From Vicia villosa (Eukaryota > Streptophyta > Magnoliopsida > Fabales > Fabaceae), in contig NC_081183.1 of the NCBI RefSeq assembly GCF_029867415.1, positions 35,236,655 to 35,300,654 of the forward strand: a stretch of DNA of 64,000 nucleotides. Reading direction: 5' to 3'. The position numbers and the translations under genes are program-made. Positions within the stretch are counted from its first letter, which is position 1; every line of letters starts with the position of its first letter. Below, one piece after another: positions 33,121 through 45,044 of this stretch. The notes under the pieces were generated by a model. That model worked only from the letters and a program-made list of their open reading frames with translations. It was not told where the DNA came from and searched no databases.

Positions 33121-34436
33121 ATCACTGATTTTTCATGCACATTGTGGTACTTTATCTTGATGTGCACTTGTAAGCATCCACGTCAAGTGTTTTTATGAAA
33201 TGCCTACACAGGATGGAGTTGTAGGCGCTTCTATAGGGAACCACAAAGAATTGTAGATTAGTTGTCCTATTATCCCTTCCCTCTTCTAAGGCGAGCATCA
33301 ATTTAATGTACTGCCATGGACGGGTTAGTGTATAATTGAAAGCATGTAAATTTAATCCTTCCTTCAACCACCACTTCTCTTTTCTCAAGCTAAGTTTTAT
33401 GAAAAAGGATGCATACAAGATGTCACAAGAAGATGGAGCCATAGATGACAAAAGCTCCTCCCATGGCACTGAGGGAAGAAGATGGAGCCATAGATGACAA
33501 GAGCTCTTGCAACATCTTGTATGCATACTTTTTCATAAAACTTGGCATGAGAAAAGAGAAGTGGTGTCTCCTACTTCGATGGCGACTTGTAGACCGTGGA
33601 GTAACTTCATGTTGTGTGGCCGTTTTGGTGGGGATTGGCTCTGATATCATGAGGGACTGCCGTGGGAAGGTGTTCCTCGTATGTAGCTATCTCTTTGAGG
33701 AGTATACTATAGGTTTTCTTCAATTCTCATGATCCAATTTGTTAAGAATATGGGGTTTTTCTAGTGCACCAACTCGTACACGTTGTTCAACAGATCAGTG
33801 CTTCCTTGCATGCCTAAATTGGGCGGAAGCACTTGGAGGTTGAGAAGCATCTCTTGGCCAAACACCAAAGGTTGTAAAGGAGTTCGGTTTGTAGGTTCTC
33901 CTTGATAAAGAGAAAGTAAAGGTTGGGAGATTATAATAGCTTGGAATGTTCCTTGGTTGGCTCTTGGAAGAGTCAAATCCTGCGGAGTTATAACATAGGG
34001 CGAAGTTACTAAGATTGGATCGTCTAATTCCAGCAGAGGTGGATGAGCTTTGCTAGTTTCACCAGAGACAACGACAATGTTGGCATATCGAGTGGTTTTT
34101 GAACTCACCATAGTCTTAAGAGTTCGGTATTAGATTGTTCAAAAAGAGACCGATGTTTGCAAGGAGATGATCGGAAATCGGGATTTGTGATGTAGAAACG
34201 GTGGTTCTTTTTGCAATTTTATAAGACTCATAAGTCGATTCCCATAGACAACACCATTGTTCCGCTTGAGAACTAGAAATGATTGGTGAAACAGTGAGAT
34301 GAGATCTTGGATCAGTGAAACAAGTTTACATAGAGGCGAAGAGTGACTGACTTGCATGGTTAACACTCAAACGCTCAAGTCAATGAGCGAATAAGGAGTA
34401 ACGTGGTAATGAAAATGAATTTGAATACCTAAAACA
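33121..34436. other. Unassigned block with one long minus ORF
   Basis: Includes an inverted repeat (listed separately) and a 116-codon minus ORF at 33761-34111 (MVSSKTTRYANIVVV, then LPRANQGTFQAIIISQPLL). The ORF has no recognised domain; it may be the start of a retroelement gag, since an LTR-like repeat lies upstream of it at 34437-34570, but that is a guess. Confidence 0.3.
33367..33566. repeat. Inverted repeat with internal direct duplication
   Basis: The arm near 33367-33425 (CACCACTTCTCTTTTCTC, ATGAAAAAGGATGCATACA) is the reverse complement of the arm near 33511-33566. Between them GAAGATGGAGCCATAGATGA occurs twice (about 33428 and 33478). Confidence 0.75.
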
Positions 34437-34570
34437 ATGTGTTTTTATCCTTATATAGTGAGAGCAGTTAAAACTATCCGCGTGAGAAGAGGTGCATTAT
34501 GCGGATGGCCATGCGCTCTTTCGTTAGATGCCGTTCTTTAACCTTTCGCGACGGGCCTTGCAAGTGTACC
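34437..34570. repeat. LTR-like repeat, copy 1
   Basis: CCTTATATAGTGAGAGCAGTT, AGAGGTGCATTATGCGGATG and GCGCTCTTTCGTTAGATGCC recur at 49427-49555 with about 80% identity by eye in the same orientation. The TATATA near the start is compatible with an LTR promoter. Both copies lie to the left of an F-box gene. Confidence 0.55.
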
Positions 34571-35359
34571 ATTTAAAACTCAGTGTGTGTTAGATATCCA
34601 TATGACAATGGATCCAAGGAGTCGATGTCAATGTCATTGCAAGATAAACAAAGAACAAGTAACAAGAAATATCCCCATTCTAGAGATTAGGAAAAAGTGG
34701 CGTGCAAGAATGCAAACTCATGCTTCAGCAGAGTAAAAACCAAAAAGAAAGTGCTGCTGTTTTTTATAGTCACTCCTCTTCTGTTACTCCCAAGGAGAAT
34801 ATTCCATAGTCACCATGGTAGACATTAGTAAGAATGAATGGTAAAGAATTAAGTTCCAAGATACAAAAAAAAGTTCTTAACATGTTTTTACTTCCTATTC
34901 AAGGCTCATTTAATACAAACGCCAAAAGTTTTACAAAGATAGGCCATGATTTTGATAGTTGTTTTTGGTATGCACAGAAACCAAAGATAACTGATATGGT
35001 AAACATATTAGCTGAATTGAAGCTTCTTTTAATATATGAACTACAAAAAACTTAATCTGAGGAACTGTAGCTCAGGACTCACTCTTCAATCACCAAAACA
35101 CTTCTGAATTTTTTTGTATGAAATTCTAAAAAGATTAATGAACAAAAAAAGATAGAAAAGAGATATGACAATTGTTGAACTGCTATATAGCACAACATCA
35201 GAAGACAAGTATTAACAACAGAGAGGCTCAACAACGAGAAAGAGATTCAACACAAATAATTGCGTTCTAAACAATGTAATAGAATCATCCGGTTTATTCA
35301 ACATACCAATTGTAACAATGTTTTGAAGCAAATTAAATGAATAAAACTTATATAACAAA
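34571..35359. other. Intergenic, nothing recognised
   Basis: No gene seen. From about 35195 the sequence matches the region at 50085 upstream of the second F-box copy (AAGTATTAACAACAGAGAGG), marking the edge of the duplicated segment. Confidence 0.4.
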
Positions 35360-35640
35360 GGGTTAATAGACATTTACTTACCCCTGCCATATAGGCGAGA
35401 TTCGGTTTACTCCCTATTAATTTTTTTTTTGGAGTGACTCCTTAAAATATGAAAAGTTTTATGATTTACCCCCTTAAGACCCCCTGTAAACTTGTTTTTT
35501 CGGTTTACCCCCTGGTTTTTCACTGTTTTTTACACGCTTAGGGGTACCCTAAAAATACAGGGGATAATAAAATAAAAATTAATTAATAGGGGGTAAACCG
35601 AATCTCACCTATATGGCCGGGGGTAAATGTCTATTAACCC
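35360..35640. mobile_element. 281-bp MITE with 66-bp TIRs and 9-bp target duplication
   Basis: It starts GGGTTAATAGACATTTACTT and ends AAATGTCTATTAACCC, with inverted arms of about 66 bp. The flanks are TATAACAAA (35351-35359) and TATAATAAA (35641-35649), a 9-bp duplication with one change. The paralogous F-box segment has the uninserted site TATAATAAA once at 50419-50427. TSD length and long TIRs fit a Mutator-like MITE. Confidence 0.85.
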
Positions 35641-35763
35641 TATAATAAATAACAGTCATTCGATAATCATTCAGAAATACAATCAAACTAAAACTATGAT
35701 AACATGAACTTAAACAAGTAAATCATTGCAGGAACTTACTTTCAATACGTTGAAAGCAATCTT

Positions 35764-36954
35764 TCAACGCAATGGTTGACATTTAAACCAACGTAAGTCT
35801 ATGCTATTTGTAAATGTAGCTTGCCTTACTACTCTATTTTCTCTGGAATTATAGCAAATTAGTTGTTGAAGATTGCGTGCCAATATGAGCGTATCTCCAT
35901 TCTCAAAAACATGCAATGGCAACAAACTAACAACTCTGTGGTCAACACTATGAAGTATATTATGATAATCAAATTTAAGCAATTTCGTCCAAGACTCTTG
36001 GACTCCGAATTCCTTCATCTGCCATATAACAAAACTACACTCTATGGAATACTCCATGGAATAGTGAGAAAAACAAAGACTTTCCATCAACCGGCAAACA
36101 ATTGGAGGAACAATAGGCACTTGATCAAAACCCTGGGGAAACTGAAACTGTGTGTAGGTCTCTATTTCCAAATTAAGAGAGATAATCACAAATTGTTGAA
36201 CACTGAGATTTGCACGACGATAATGATAATAAGGGCGGATACCTCGAAGGGCAAACCAATTAAGACTATTACTCAAATAGACACAGACATTTGTATAGTG
36301 ATAAGGATAAGTAGGAAAACTTTGAATATTTCTCCAAACATTATCACCCAAAGTGAGAACTCTGACCTTATTGGGACGGAAAGCCACCACCTTATATTTG
36401 TCTGTTAAATTATCATAACCAAATGAGAACTTAAACTCGAATTTTGAATCATGAGAGGCTAGCTTTTGAGACAACCACTTGGTTGCTGGGTTCCATAGAA
36501 ATAATTCATTCCGGCATGGAGAATCAACCCTAAGGGGAGAATAGACCAAACAGATCAATCCATTGCAGGAACCAATAATATGACAGTAGCTTTCCATCAA
36601 CTTGTATTTAGAATCTTCCGGGAAGAGAAAGATGGAGGGATTCTCGAGCAAGCTGCATGGTATGAGGAAGGGATTCTCGAGCATGCTACGTAGTAGGAGG
36701 AAGGGATTGAGTAGGGCAATACTGGAAGTGTTTCGAAAGTCTTCCGGGAAAAGAATGATGTTTGGATTTCGTGAAGATTTGATGAGGTGCATATTGACGA
36801 AGAATGGATCGGAGATGAGGGAATTCCATGACTTGCTCACACACTTGAGCCGCAAAAGTGATTTGGGTTTGAGCAAAGACAGTACTTCCGCGATGAGTTC
36901 ATCAGGGAGGGTTACTGGCGACGATGCAATATTGGTTGCAGGAGAGATAATCAT
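35764..36954 (-). CDS. F-box protein with FBA_1-type C-terminal domain, copy 1
   Basis: This is an intact 396-codon ORF. Residues about 14-55 form the F-box (LPDELIAEVLSLLKPKSLLR, VSKSWNSLISDPFFVNMHLI), which binds SKP1/ASK in SCF ubiquitin ligases. The rest matches the plant F-box-associated type 1 domain (GSCNGLICLV, LFLWNPATKWL, FSFGYDNLTDKYKVVAFR). The C-terminal domain chooses a substrate, unknown here. A 33-bp in-frame tandem duplication (36637-36702) gives two copies of an 11-residue block ending LLENP or MLENP, absent from the paralogue at 50520. Such genes are numerous and fast-evolving in legumes. No intron is needed. Confidence 0.85.
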   Translation of the reverse strand: MIISPATNIASSPVTLPDELIAEVLSLLKPKSLLRLKCVSKSWNSLISDPFFVNMHLIKSSRNPNIILFPEDFRNTSSIALLNPFLLLRSMLENPFLIPCSLLENPSIFLFPEDSKYKLMESYCHIIGSCNGLICLVYSPLRVDSPCRNELFLWNPATKWLSQKLASHDSKFEFKFSFGYDNLTDKYKVVAFRPNKVRVLTLGDNVWRNIQSFPTYPYHYTNVCVYLSNSLNWFALRGIRPYYHYRRANLSVQQFVIISLNLEIETYTQFQFPQGFDQVPIVPPIVCRLMESLCFSHYSMEYSIECSFVIWQMKEFGVQESWTKLLKFDYHNILHSVDHRVVSLLPLHVFENGDTLILARNLQQLICYNSRENRVVRQATFTNSIDLRWFKCQPLR

Positions 36955-37250
36955 CTTGTTTGTGTGACGTAAGGATGAAGGGTTCGGTAGAGTTCAATGT
37001 TTGAACCCTTACGGCGGTGGCAAAAAAACTGAACTGAGAACACGATTATATATAGGTATGCTACATGACAAACATGCCATGTAAATATAATGGTATGATA
37101 CTTTGGTTTCTTATTATTTATTTAGCAATTTCTACCCAAATTAACCCAACACTTTCAATTTCAATGGTTTTTTTAAGCTGCCCCTTGAATTTAGTTTGGG
37201 GAGAAATACATTCAATCAATTAAATAATATTATTTAGAATTTAATTGAAA

Positions 37251-37605
37251 TACACTGACTGTGTAAAGAAATTTTACACTTACATCGTCAGTGAATCACA
37301 GCTGTTAATTTGTTAGAAGTATTTGACTTTTATTCTAATTTTTTTAAAGTAATATAATTGAACAGTTGTAATGGATTGACTGTGTATATTAATTAATTCC
37401 TTATTAATCCCTTACAATTTAGAGATTAAAGGTAGTGCACTGACAGTGTAAAATTTTTTTACACTGTCATCCAATAGAAATAAATCGTTTTGCCATGTCA
37501 TATAATTTTTTTTAAAATTACAGTATGATTTGTTCTGATTCATGGTTGTGATTGGTTGACAGTGTAAAACTTTTTTACACTGTCGGAGTATCACCCATTT
37601 TCTCT
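37251..37605. repeat. Two MITE-like inverted repeats (GACAGTGTAAAA type)
   Basis: At 37430-37605, CACTGACAGTGTAAAATTTT and TTTTTACACTGTCATCC occur near the left and GACAGTGTAAAACTTTTTT with ACACTGTCGGAGTATCAC on the right, forming nested inverted repeats. A weaker relative (CACTGACTGTGTAAAG, TTTACACTTACATCGTCAG) lies at 37251-37400. Confidence 0.55.
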
Positions 37606-37939
37606 ACAATTTATAAATTAATTCTCAAAATCAAACAATTTTCGTTATTAATATTTCTAATGATAAATACTTAATTTAATAACTTAATGAATAAATATTT
37701 ATTTATTTATTTACTTATTTCAAATAATAAAAAAACTAATTTTTTTATTTTAAATAATACACAAAATTTAACAATAAAATTAATAAAATGTAAATCCTAA
37801 ATATAATTAATCAAATAGAAATAAATAAATTAATTTAAATGAATTATTATTAAATTAATTGATTATCATTTAATTTGAATTAGTTAAATACTTAAAAAAA
37901 GTCAAATGAAATGTTAGAGAGAGAAGCTCCTCCTTCTCT
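37606..37939. repeat. AT-rich arm, inverse of 43745-43915
   Basis: ATATTTCTAATGATAAATAC and AACTTAATGAATAAA near 37650 match the reverse complement of 43745-43915 on the other side of the LINE. No gene is present. Confidence 0.4.
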
Positions 37940-37967
37940 CTAACTTTCTTAACATAGTATTGCTATT

Positions 37968-39031
37968 ATGGTTTGTTTTCTTGACACTACAAAAAGTTGG
38001 AAAAGGTTCGTTAATAAGCCTGGAGGTAAGGGGGCTGCTGGATCATGGGATGTAGCGAGTGGAGGAAGAAAGAGGGAAATCGATGTGGAAGTCACTTCTT
38101 TCTTCATTAAAGAGTTTGGGGAAAATTGGAAGGCGAATGATTTATTCTTTGAATTGAAGGAGCTTAGGGAGATTGACGAGGTGGTTATTCCCCCCAAAAG
38201 GGACATGAAAGGGAAAAGGTATGGGTTCTCACGATTCTTCAACGTGGTGGATGCGAAGCTTCTGACTATCAAGCTGGATAGCGTTATTCTTGAAGGAAGA
38301 AAATTGTATGCAAATCTACCAAGATTTTAGAGAGTTGATAAGGGTTTTAGCAAAGGGGATAATCGAAGGGAGTTGTTTGATGGTGCCAAGGGTGTTGGGG
38401 CACAAGGTTGGCGCAACAAAGGATGGGTTGACAACTGTTCTTACGCTGAGGTTATGCAGAACAGGAAGGCTTCCTCTTCTTTTGAGAAAGGCGATTCTTC
38501 AGTGATTAAAACTTTCAAGATGTCAGCGGAGGAAAAGGATCTTAGCAGATACGGGAGGGCATACACAGGAGTATTGAGAGATCCTGGCTTGGCTTCTGAG
38601 TTAAAGAAGTTATTTCTTGAAGAGGGCATTTTCACCATTAGAGTTACATCTTTGGGTCCTAATCTATGCATTATTGAAGACCTAGTCCATGGTGAAGTGG
38701 AGATATTCATTGAGGAATGTAGAAGATGGTGGGAGCAATGGTTCAGTACCATCAGAGCTTGGGAGCCCTCTGATGTTGATTCAGAAAGATTAGTGTGGTT
38801 AAGGGTATCGGGCATTCCGTGTCATTTGTGGGTTTCAAGTTGTTCAAGATCATTGCTGAATCTTATGGCTCTTTCGTTAAATGCGATGAAAAAAATCTAT
38901 CTAGAGTAAGGATGGAAGAAGCTAGGTTTCTTATCAAAACTAGTCAACAAGAGTTGTTTAATGAGGCCATTAAGGTTTTAGTGGATGGAGTTTCTTTCAA
39001 AATGTTTTTGAAAGAAGACATATCCTTTTAG
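37968..39031 (+). pseudogene. LINE ORF1 (RRM plus DUF4283-like)
   Basis: The first part (SFFIKEFGENWKANDLFFEL, PPKRDMKGKRYGFSRF, VILEGRKLYANLPRF) is the RRM-like fold found at the start of plant LINE ORF1. It is followed in other frames by GRAYTGVLRDPGLASELKKL and RLVWLRVSGIPCHLW, typical of the DUF4283 region. ORF1 proteins bind element RNA. Frame breaks occur near 38330 and 38800. Confidence 0.7.
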
Positions 39032-39994
39032 GTAGAGCAAGTCGCAGTGATTTTTGTAAGGGGTGAGGAGGGATCGGAAACTCCTTCATCTCAGGCGGAG
39101 GGTTTTTTCCGATGGGGATGATGGTGGGGAAGATAGGGGCGATCCTAATGTGACTTTGCCAGAGAAATCTGAGCAGATAGAGACTGAAGCTGAGGCGGCG
39201 GGAAGTAGGGGTGCTGTTGAAGGGACATCTGTTAATAATGGCTTGGAGATGCAGAACAAGGTGCATAACAAAAGCAGGTTTAAGGAGAATTTCACCTCAA
39301 ATGCTAAAAAGGTGGTACCTGTTTTATCAGATGAAGCTCTTTTGTCAAACAACATGCCTTTTATTTCCCATGCATTAAATGCATGTCATGATGATATGGG
39401 GAGAACCGAGGGTAGTGGTTTTGGACTTTAAGGTTCAAGTGTGAACTATTCAGAAAACAGTTTTGTTGGTGGGACCACTTTTAGTAAGAAATGTGATTGT
39501 ATTTCTAGTGGGCCGGTGGAGTCTTTGGGGTGCTCTAAAAGCCCAATTTCTTTTGATTCTGCCTGTAGAAACATACATCTATAAAATCCCAAGAGGAAAG
39601 TTTCTAAAACCAAGAGGAAGAAGTTGAGTAGCGTTCAAGACTTAGGCGATAAAATGGGTCGTGTACCATCGTACTTCACTTGTATAGCTCCGAGAAAGAG
39701 CAGCTGTTCGAATTAGACTTCTTCTCCAGCAATTCTCGATTCTGAGGGAGACCCGATTTATAACCGTACGTTCTTCCCTTGTTTCTCCCATACTGACTCT
39801 GAGGTTATGCGCTCCAACAACAGATTGGTGAATTCTTCGAATTCGAATATTGGTAGGAAAATCTGGAAGTCTATTGCTAGATTAGGGGTAACGAGTGGTG
39901 TGGACGAGTGTTCGAACATCAAATTGATTGAAGACGTGGAGAGGAGAGATAAATTGGGTGTGAAGGGTAATAAGGTGTCTATCTCTAAGTTATA

Positions 39995-42900
39995 ATGAAT
40001 GTAATCTCATATAACATTAGAGGAGGAGGGATTTTATCCAAAAGAAAGAGAATCAGCTTTCTGTTAAATTCAAGTAAGGTGAATGTGTGTTTTATTCAAG
40101 AAACTAAGATGTGTTGTTTTAATGATATCTTAGCTAGACCCTTTTTGGGTGGTAATGAGGTGGAATGGATGGCTAGCAATTCAGAGGGAGCGGCAGAAGG
40201 TATGGTCATCCTTTGGAAGAAAGGCTCTATGAATCTCAATTATAGTTTCATCGGTCAAGGGTATGTAGGTATCAACATTAATTGGAAAGGTCTTTGTATC
40301 AACCTTGTAAATATCTATGCCCCGTGTATTGTGGTGTCTAGGAGAGGGCTTTGGAAGAAGTTGGAGTATAGGAGGCTCAAGAGTGGGATGGAAGAATGGC
40401 GTCTTGGAGGAGACTTTAACAAAATTACGTGTAGAGAGAAAGGTTATGGGAAGGTGGTTTTCATAATAGGAGAGGGATGGAGGAGTTACGGTAATTCATT
40501 GAACGTATGGGGGTGGTTGACATTCCGTGTGTGGGAGGAAAATTTTCTTGGTACAAAGATAATAGGAAAGCTATGAGTAGAATTGAAAGATTTTTGGTAA
40601 CTAGTAATTTGATTGATGTGTGGGGTGTTGTAGATCAAAGGATTCGTTGTAGAGATTTATTGGATCATGCTCCTATTCGGCTTAATTCTGGTGTCATTTA
40701 TTGGGGCCCTAAGCCGTTTAGGTTCAACAATGCTTGGTTTAAACATGAAGATTTCAAGGCCTTTATCCAAGAAGAGTGGCCAAAGTTGAAGGTAGAGAGG
40801 AGGGGAGATTTCGTTTTGTTTGAAAAGCTTAAGTGCTTGAAGGAAAGGATTCAAAAGTGGAATAGCGAGGTTTTTGGATGGATCGATTTAAAGGTGAGCG
40901 AGGAGGTGGGAAACATCAATGATATGGATAAGTTGTTGGTGGAAAACTTTGGAGGTAATATTTATTCTTTGATTTCCAATAGAAAGGAATCTACTAGTGA
41001 GTTATGTAAGTGTTTGTTTGTGAAAGAAAGCATGTTAAGGTTAAAGTCTAGACAACTTTGGTTGAAGGATGGTGATAAGAACTCGCGGTATCTTCATAAC
41101 TCCATTAAGGAGAGACAAAGAAAGAGTGTTATTTCGGTGTTGGAGGGTGCAGATGGTTGGGTGAAAGGTGTAGAAGAGATGAAAGTGGAGGTTAAAAATC
41201 ATTTTGAATTTTTTTTTAAAGAAGAAGACTTTAATAGAGCAGTGTAGGAGGGATTGAATTTTAATTGTCTGGGTAAGGATGATAAATCGTGGATGGAAAG
41301 ACCTTTTTCGAGAGAGGAGGTGAAGACGGCGGTATGGGATTGTGATGGCAACAATATTCTGGGACCAGATGGCTTTACTTTGGAGTTTTTTCAAAAATGT
41401 TGGGAGACGGTTAAGGATGACGTCCTTAAATTTGTGAAGGATTTTTACGATAAGACTAAGCTCACGAAAGGTTGTACTTCGTCCTTCATTGCTCTTATTC
41501 CTAAAGTTAAGAACCCTCAATCTTTGTCCGAATATAGGTCGATTTGTCTAGTGGGCAGTATGTATAAGATTCTTGCTAAACTCTTGGCGGGAAGGTTGAG
41601 AGGAGTCATAGGGAAGTTGGTGTCGGATAATCAAACGGCGTTTGTTCCGGGTAGAAACATTGTCGATGGTGTGTTGGTTATGAATGAGGTGTTAGATTTA
41701 GCTAAAAGAGAGAAACAGATTGTCTTGTCTTGAAGGTTGATTTTGAAAAAGCTTATGATCGAGTAAGTTGGATTTTCTTGAGGCATGTGTTAGTTAAAAT
41801 GGGCTTCGGTGCTAGATGGCTAAGATGGATGGATGGTTGCATTTTTGCTAGTGGTATGTCCGTAATCGTAAACGGGAGTGTTACCAAGGACTTTAAGGTC
41901 GAAAAAGAGCTTCGTCAAGGAGATCCTTTGTCCCTTTTTTTTGTTTGTTTTGGTTACGGAAGTGCTTACGCCTTTAATGACTAAGGCTATTGCTATTGGT
42001 GATTTTCGGGGGTTTAAGATCAATGATGCAGAGGAAGTGAATATGCTCCAATTTGTGGATGACACAATCATCTTGGCGGAAGGAGATACCGCAAATTTGT
42101 GGAGTATGAAATCTATTCTTAGGGGCTTTGAGTTAATATCGGGTTTGAGGGTCAACTTCCATAAAAGCAATATTTATGGTGTTAATGTGGGTGATTGGTA
42201 TCTTGAAGCGGCGTCTTCTTTTCTTTCTTGCAAAGTCGATAGGCTCTCGTTTAAGCTCCTTGGTGTGAGAGTGGGCAATAGCACGAGGAAGATTTCTATG
42301 TGGAGGGATTTAATTTCGCTTTTAAATAGGAGGTTAGCCGTTTGGAAGGGAGTGCATTTTAACATAGCGGGCCAGGTGTGCTTGATCAATTCCGTGTTAA
42401 ACGCCATTCACATTTATTCTTTATATTTGTACAAAGCGCCTTCGAAGATTCTCAACTAGATTTGTGCTATTCAAAGTTCTTTATCTTTGGAAGCGATGTC
42501 AAAAGGCCCATTCATTGGGTGTGTTGGGATACCGTTTGTAAAGCTTGAGAAGAAGGAGGTTTAAGTGTTAAGAATGTGGAGGTGATGAACGTCGCGTTAC
42601 TAAGTAAATGGAAGTGGAGGATTTTAGGGGACGAGGAGGCTGTTTGGCGTGGAATACTTAATTCCAGATACGGTGACATGAAGAAGAAGTTTCTTATTGG
42701 TGATATTTCGCTTATTATGAAGAATGAATTAATTTGGTGGAGGGGCATACTCTTATTAGACAACTGTTTTTCTGCTGAATTGTAACTTTACAGGGGCTGT
42801 GGCGTGCAATGTTGGAAATGGTGTTGACGTTCCATTTTGGTACAGCTGTTGGGCCGGTAATCAGCCGCTAATATTGGCGTTTCCGGAGCTCTTCGCCATT

Positions 42901-43523
42901 ACACGCGGCGACTCCATTACAGCGGCTGCTGCTGGCTTGTATACAACAGACGATTAGGATTGGGATACTACTGCACTTTTTCTTGACAGCGGTGCTATTT
43001 CAAAATTTCTTTGGCCAGAGCTTTGTGATTTTGTTCAACATGTGGTTCCTAGAATAAATGTTAAGGATGGACTCGTTTGGAGCATCAAATCAGATAGATT
43101 TTTTTTCTGTTAAGTCTTGCTTTGATAAGTTCAAAGCTAAGCTCTCTGGATCACCCCTCGATCCTTCTATTATGGAAGGTAAAAGCTCAGTCTAAAATTC
43201 TTTTTTTCGGATGGAGGATTATTCATAATAGATTAGCTACTAAGGACCAATTGCATAAGAGGGGCATTTTGGATAGTAGCGATTTATTTTGTGTCTTTTG
43301 TTCGTCGGTGGAGGAATATTTATCGCATCTTTTAGGGGATTGTGTTGTTTTGGTGGGTAATTGGAAGAAGGTGTATGAGTGGATTGGTCCCATTGAGGAC
43401 GTATCCTTGGAGGAGTTTGAGGGGTTCTCTTTTGCCTTTGAGAAGGTGAAGATTTTAGCCAAAAAGGGCAATTATGGCGGTCATTTAGTTAGCAACATTG
43501 TGGTGTCTTTGATTGAGGCGTAA
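39995..43523 (+). pseudogene. LINE ORF2: endonuclease, reverse transcriptase, zf-RVT
   Basis: Endonuclease: MNVISYNIRGGGILSKRK, CFIQETKMCC, VNIYAPC, LGGDFNKI, then after a frameshift near 40510 SRIERFLVTSNLIDVW and LLDHAPIRL. RT: GPDGFTLEFFQKCWE, SFIALIPKVKNP, NQTAFVPGRNIVDGVL, VDFEKAYDRVSWIFL, ELRQGDPLS and LQFVDDTIILAEG, with FVDD at the catalytic site where plant LINEs often have ADD. zf-RVT near 43170-43400: KILFFGWRIIHNRLATKDQL, CVFCSSVEEYLSHLLGDC. Breaks lie near 40510, 41247, 41733 and 41930, with more between 42460 and 43120. Confidence 0.88.
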
Positions 43524-43744
43524 TGCGATCATATTTAAGAATGAGTTGTTTAGCTTTACCGATTGTATGTCGGAGGTTGTTTTTAATTCTTGGAAGTGGC
43601 TATATTCTAATTATAAGTTAGCGGTTTGTTGTAACTTCCATGTTTGGAATATTCTACCTCTCATTTGTTTTGAGTAGTAGAAATTTTCCGTTGTGTATAC
43701 GGGCGGAGTATCACTTATACTCCTTTTATAATCCCATTGCCTAT

Positions 43745-43915
43745 TAAAAAAATATTTTAATAATTAATTGAATTATTACCGAATTAATTAATTATTATTT
43801 AATTCAAGTTAATTTAAAATAAGTAAATATTTATTTGTGTGTTATTTGAAATAACTAAATGTTTATTCTAAATTATTAAGTTAATTATTCATCATTAGAA
43901 ATATGAACAATATAA
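43745..43915. repeat. AT-rich arm, inverse of the block at 37640
   Basis: Its reverse complement contains ATATTTCTAATGATGAATAA and TTATTTCAAATAA, matching the left side of the LINE. Low complexity limits confidence. Confidence 0.35.
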
Positions 43916-44209
43916 ATTAATTGGTATAGTGCTAAAGTGACTTCCTTTTAATCTAATGTTACTTGAAATTTTTAGTAGTGTAATTTAAAATTGTCGGTAT
44001 TAAATCGTACCATAAATTTTTTAAATATTTGGTATATATAAAATCATAATAGTAATTTAAAATTCTCACTTTCATACCGGGAATTTCAAGATCAATGAAA
44101 TTTTCGGTAGGTTAAATTTTCAGTGGTTATGATTTTGTCAAAAATTTTGTATGGCCATAACCGTACTGACTGTTTATGTGGTCCAGAATGAATCCAAACT
44201 TGTAGAAAT

Positions 44210-44510
44210 ATGGATCATCTATTGTTGAGAAAATATCTCAAAATTTCTTTTCCTCAATTTTTTATTGAGGCAGAAGTGTACTTCAACGGAGTGAAACCTC
44301 TTATAGAGTTTCGGCTTCCGGAGAGAACCACATCTCTCGTCGCCTTGACATCCAAGTTGAATAAATTGTTGCCCGATATCAATAAAAAAAAGGTGAGAAA
44401 GGTCAAGTTTCTTGAAGATTGAATTGATACTGATGGAAGGTGAAATAAAACCTTATTGAGTTAAAGACCAATGCGGATTAGAAAGTTATGTGGGGAACAT
44501 TTCACCATAG
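44210..44510 (+). pseudogene. MULE transposase N-terminal remnant
   Basis: The frame gives EAEVYFNGVKPLIEFRLPER, LVALTSKLNKLLPDI and KKVRKVKFLED, then after a break residues equivalent to DGR..., KTLLS and a MWGTFHH-type motif. This order matches the small N-terminal domain of plant Mutator-like transposases. Only this domain remains. Confidence 0.5.
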
Positions 44511-45040
44511 GCTATCTAAGAAAATGATAAAGTCAAGGAGACCATGTTAGACTATGACAACTTATCTAGAGGGAGTGAATAGATTCCTCAAACCATAATG
44601 GCATTTTAAAATCTTAAGAGAAAATAAAAAAATCAATTACAAAAACATGTAAGCAGAAGGTTTTCGCCTATACCAAATTATAGTCTATCCGGACCAAGTT
44701 ATTGGAAACTCAGATATGCAAGCCTAATGAAATTAAGATAATTTTAAGATATATCAATACATGATCATTTCAATTAATCACTCGAAACCAATCAAGAGGT
44801 TTCCTATCTCCAATGAAATTTGTATAAAGCAAAACATCGCACTTTTATCAAACACTTAATATGCAGTCAAATTTTTGGATTTTTCCTTATCATTGATTGA
44901 AGAAGGTTTTTAATAGAGAGCAAGAGTTTGGTATGACTCCTAAAACTTTAACTTAGGATGAAGTTTATCAATGACAGAAACACATTAACGTTGTCTTTGG
45001 AAAGAGAGAAAAAGAAAAAGGGCCACTTGAGAAAAGTATA
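44511..45040. other. Unassigned sequence between MULE and CACTA remnants
   Basis: No open frame over 60 codons and no repeat seen. Confidence 0.35.
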
Positions 45041-45044
45041 TGGA

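Larger units (their letters stand above)
37940..43690 (+). mobile_element. LINE (plant L1 type) retrotransposon, decayed
   Basis: A roughly 5.7-kb plus-strand non-LTR element has an ORF1 region (37968-39031), a Ser/Glu-rich spacer (39060-39990) and ORF2 (39995-43523) with endonuclease, reverse transcriptase and a C-terminal zf-RVT domain. ORF2 carries at least four frameshifts or stops, so it is inactive. No flanking target duplication or clear poly(A) tail was found. Confidence 0.85.

Noticed and set aside
35863..36408. 181-codon plus ORF, with a similar one at 50691-51191
   Set aside because: Both are mirror frames of the F-box genes, and their likeness follows from gene duplication.
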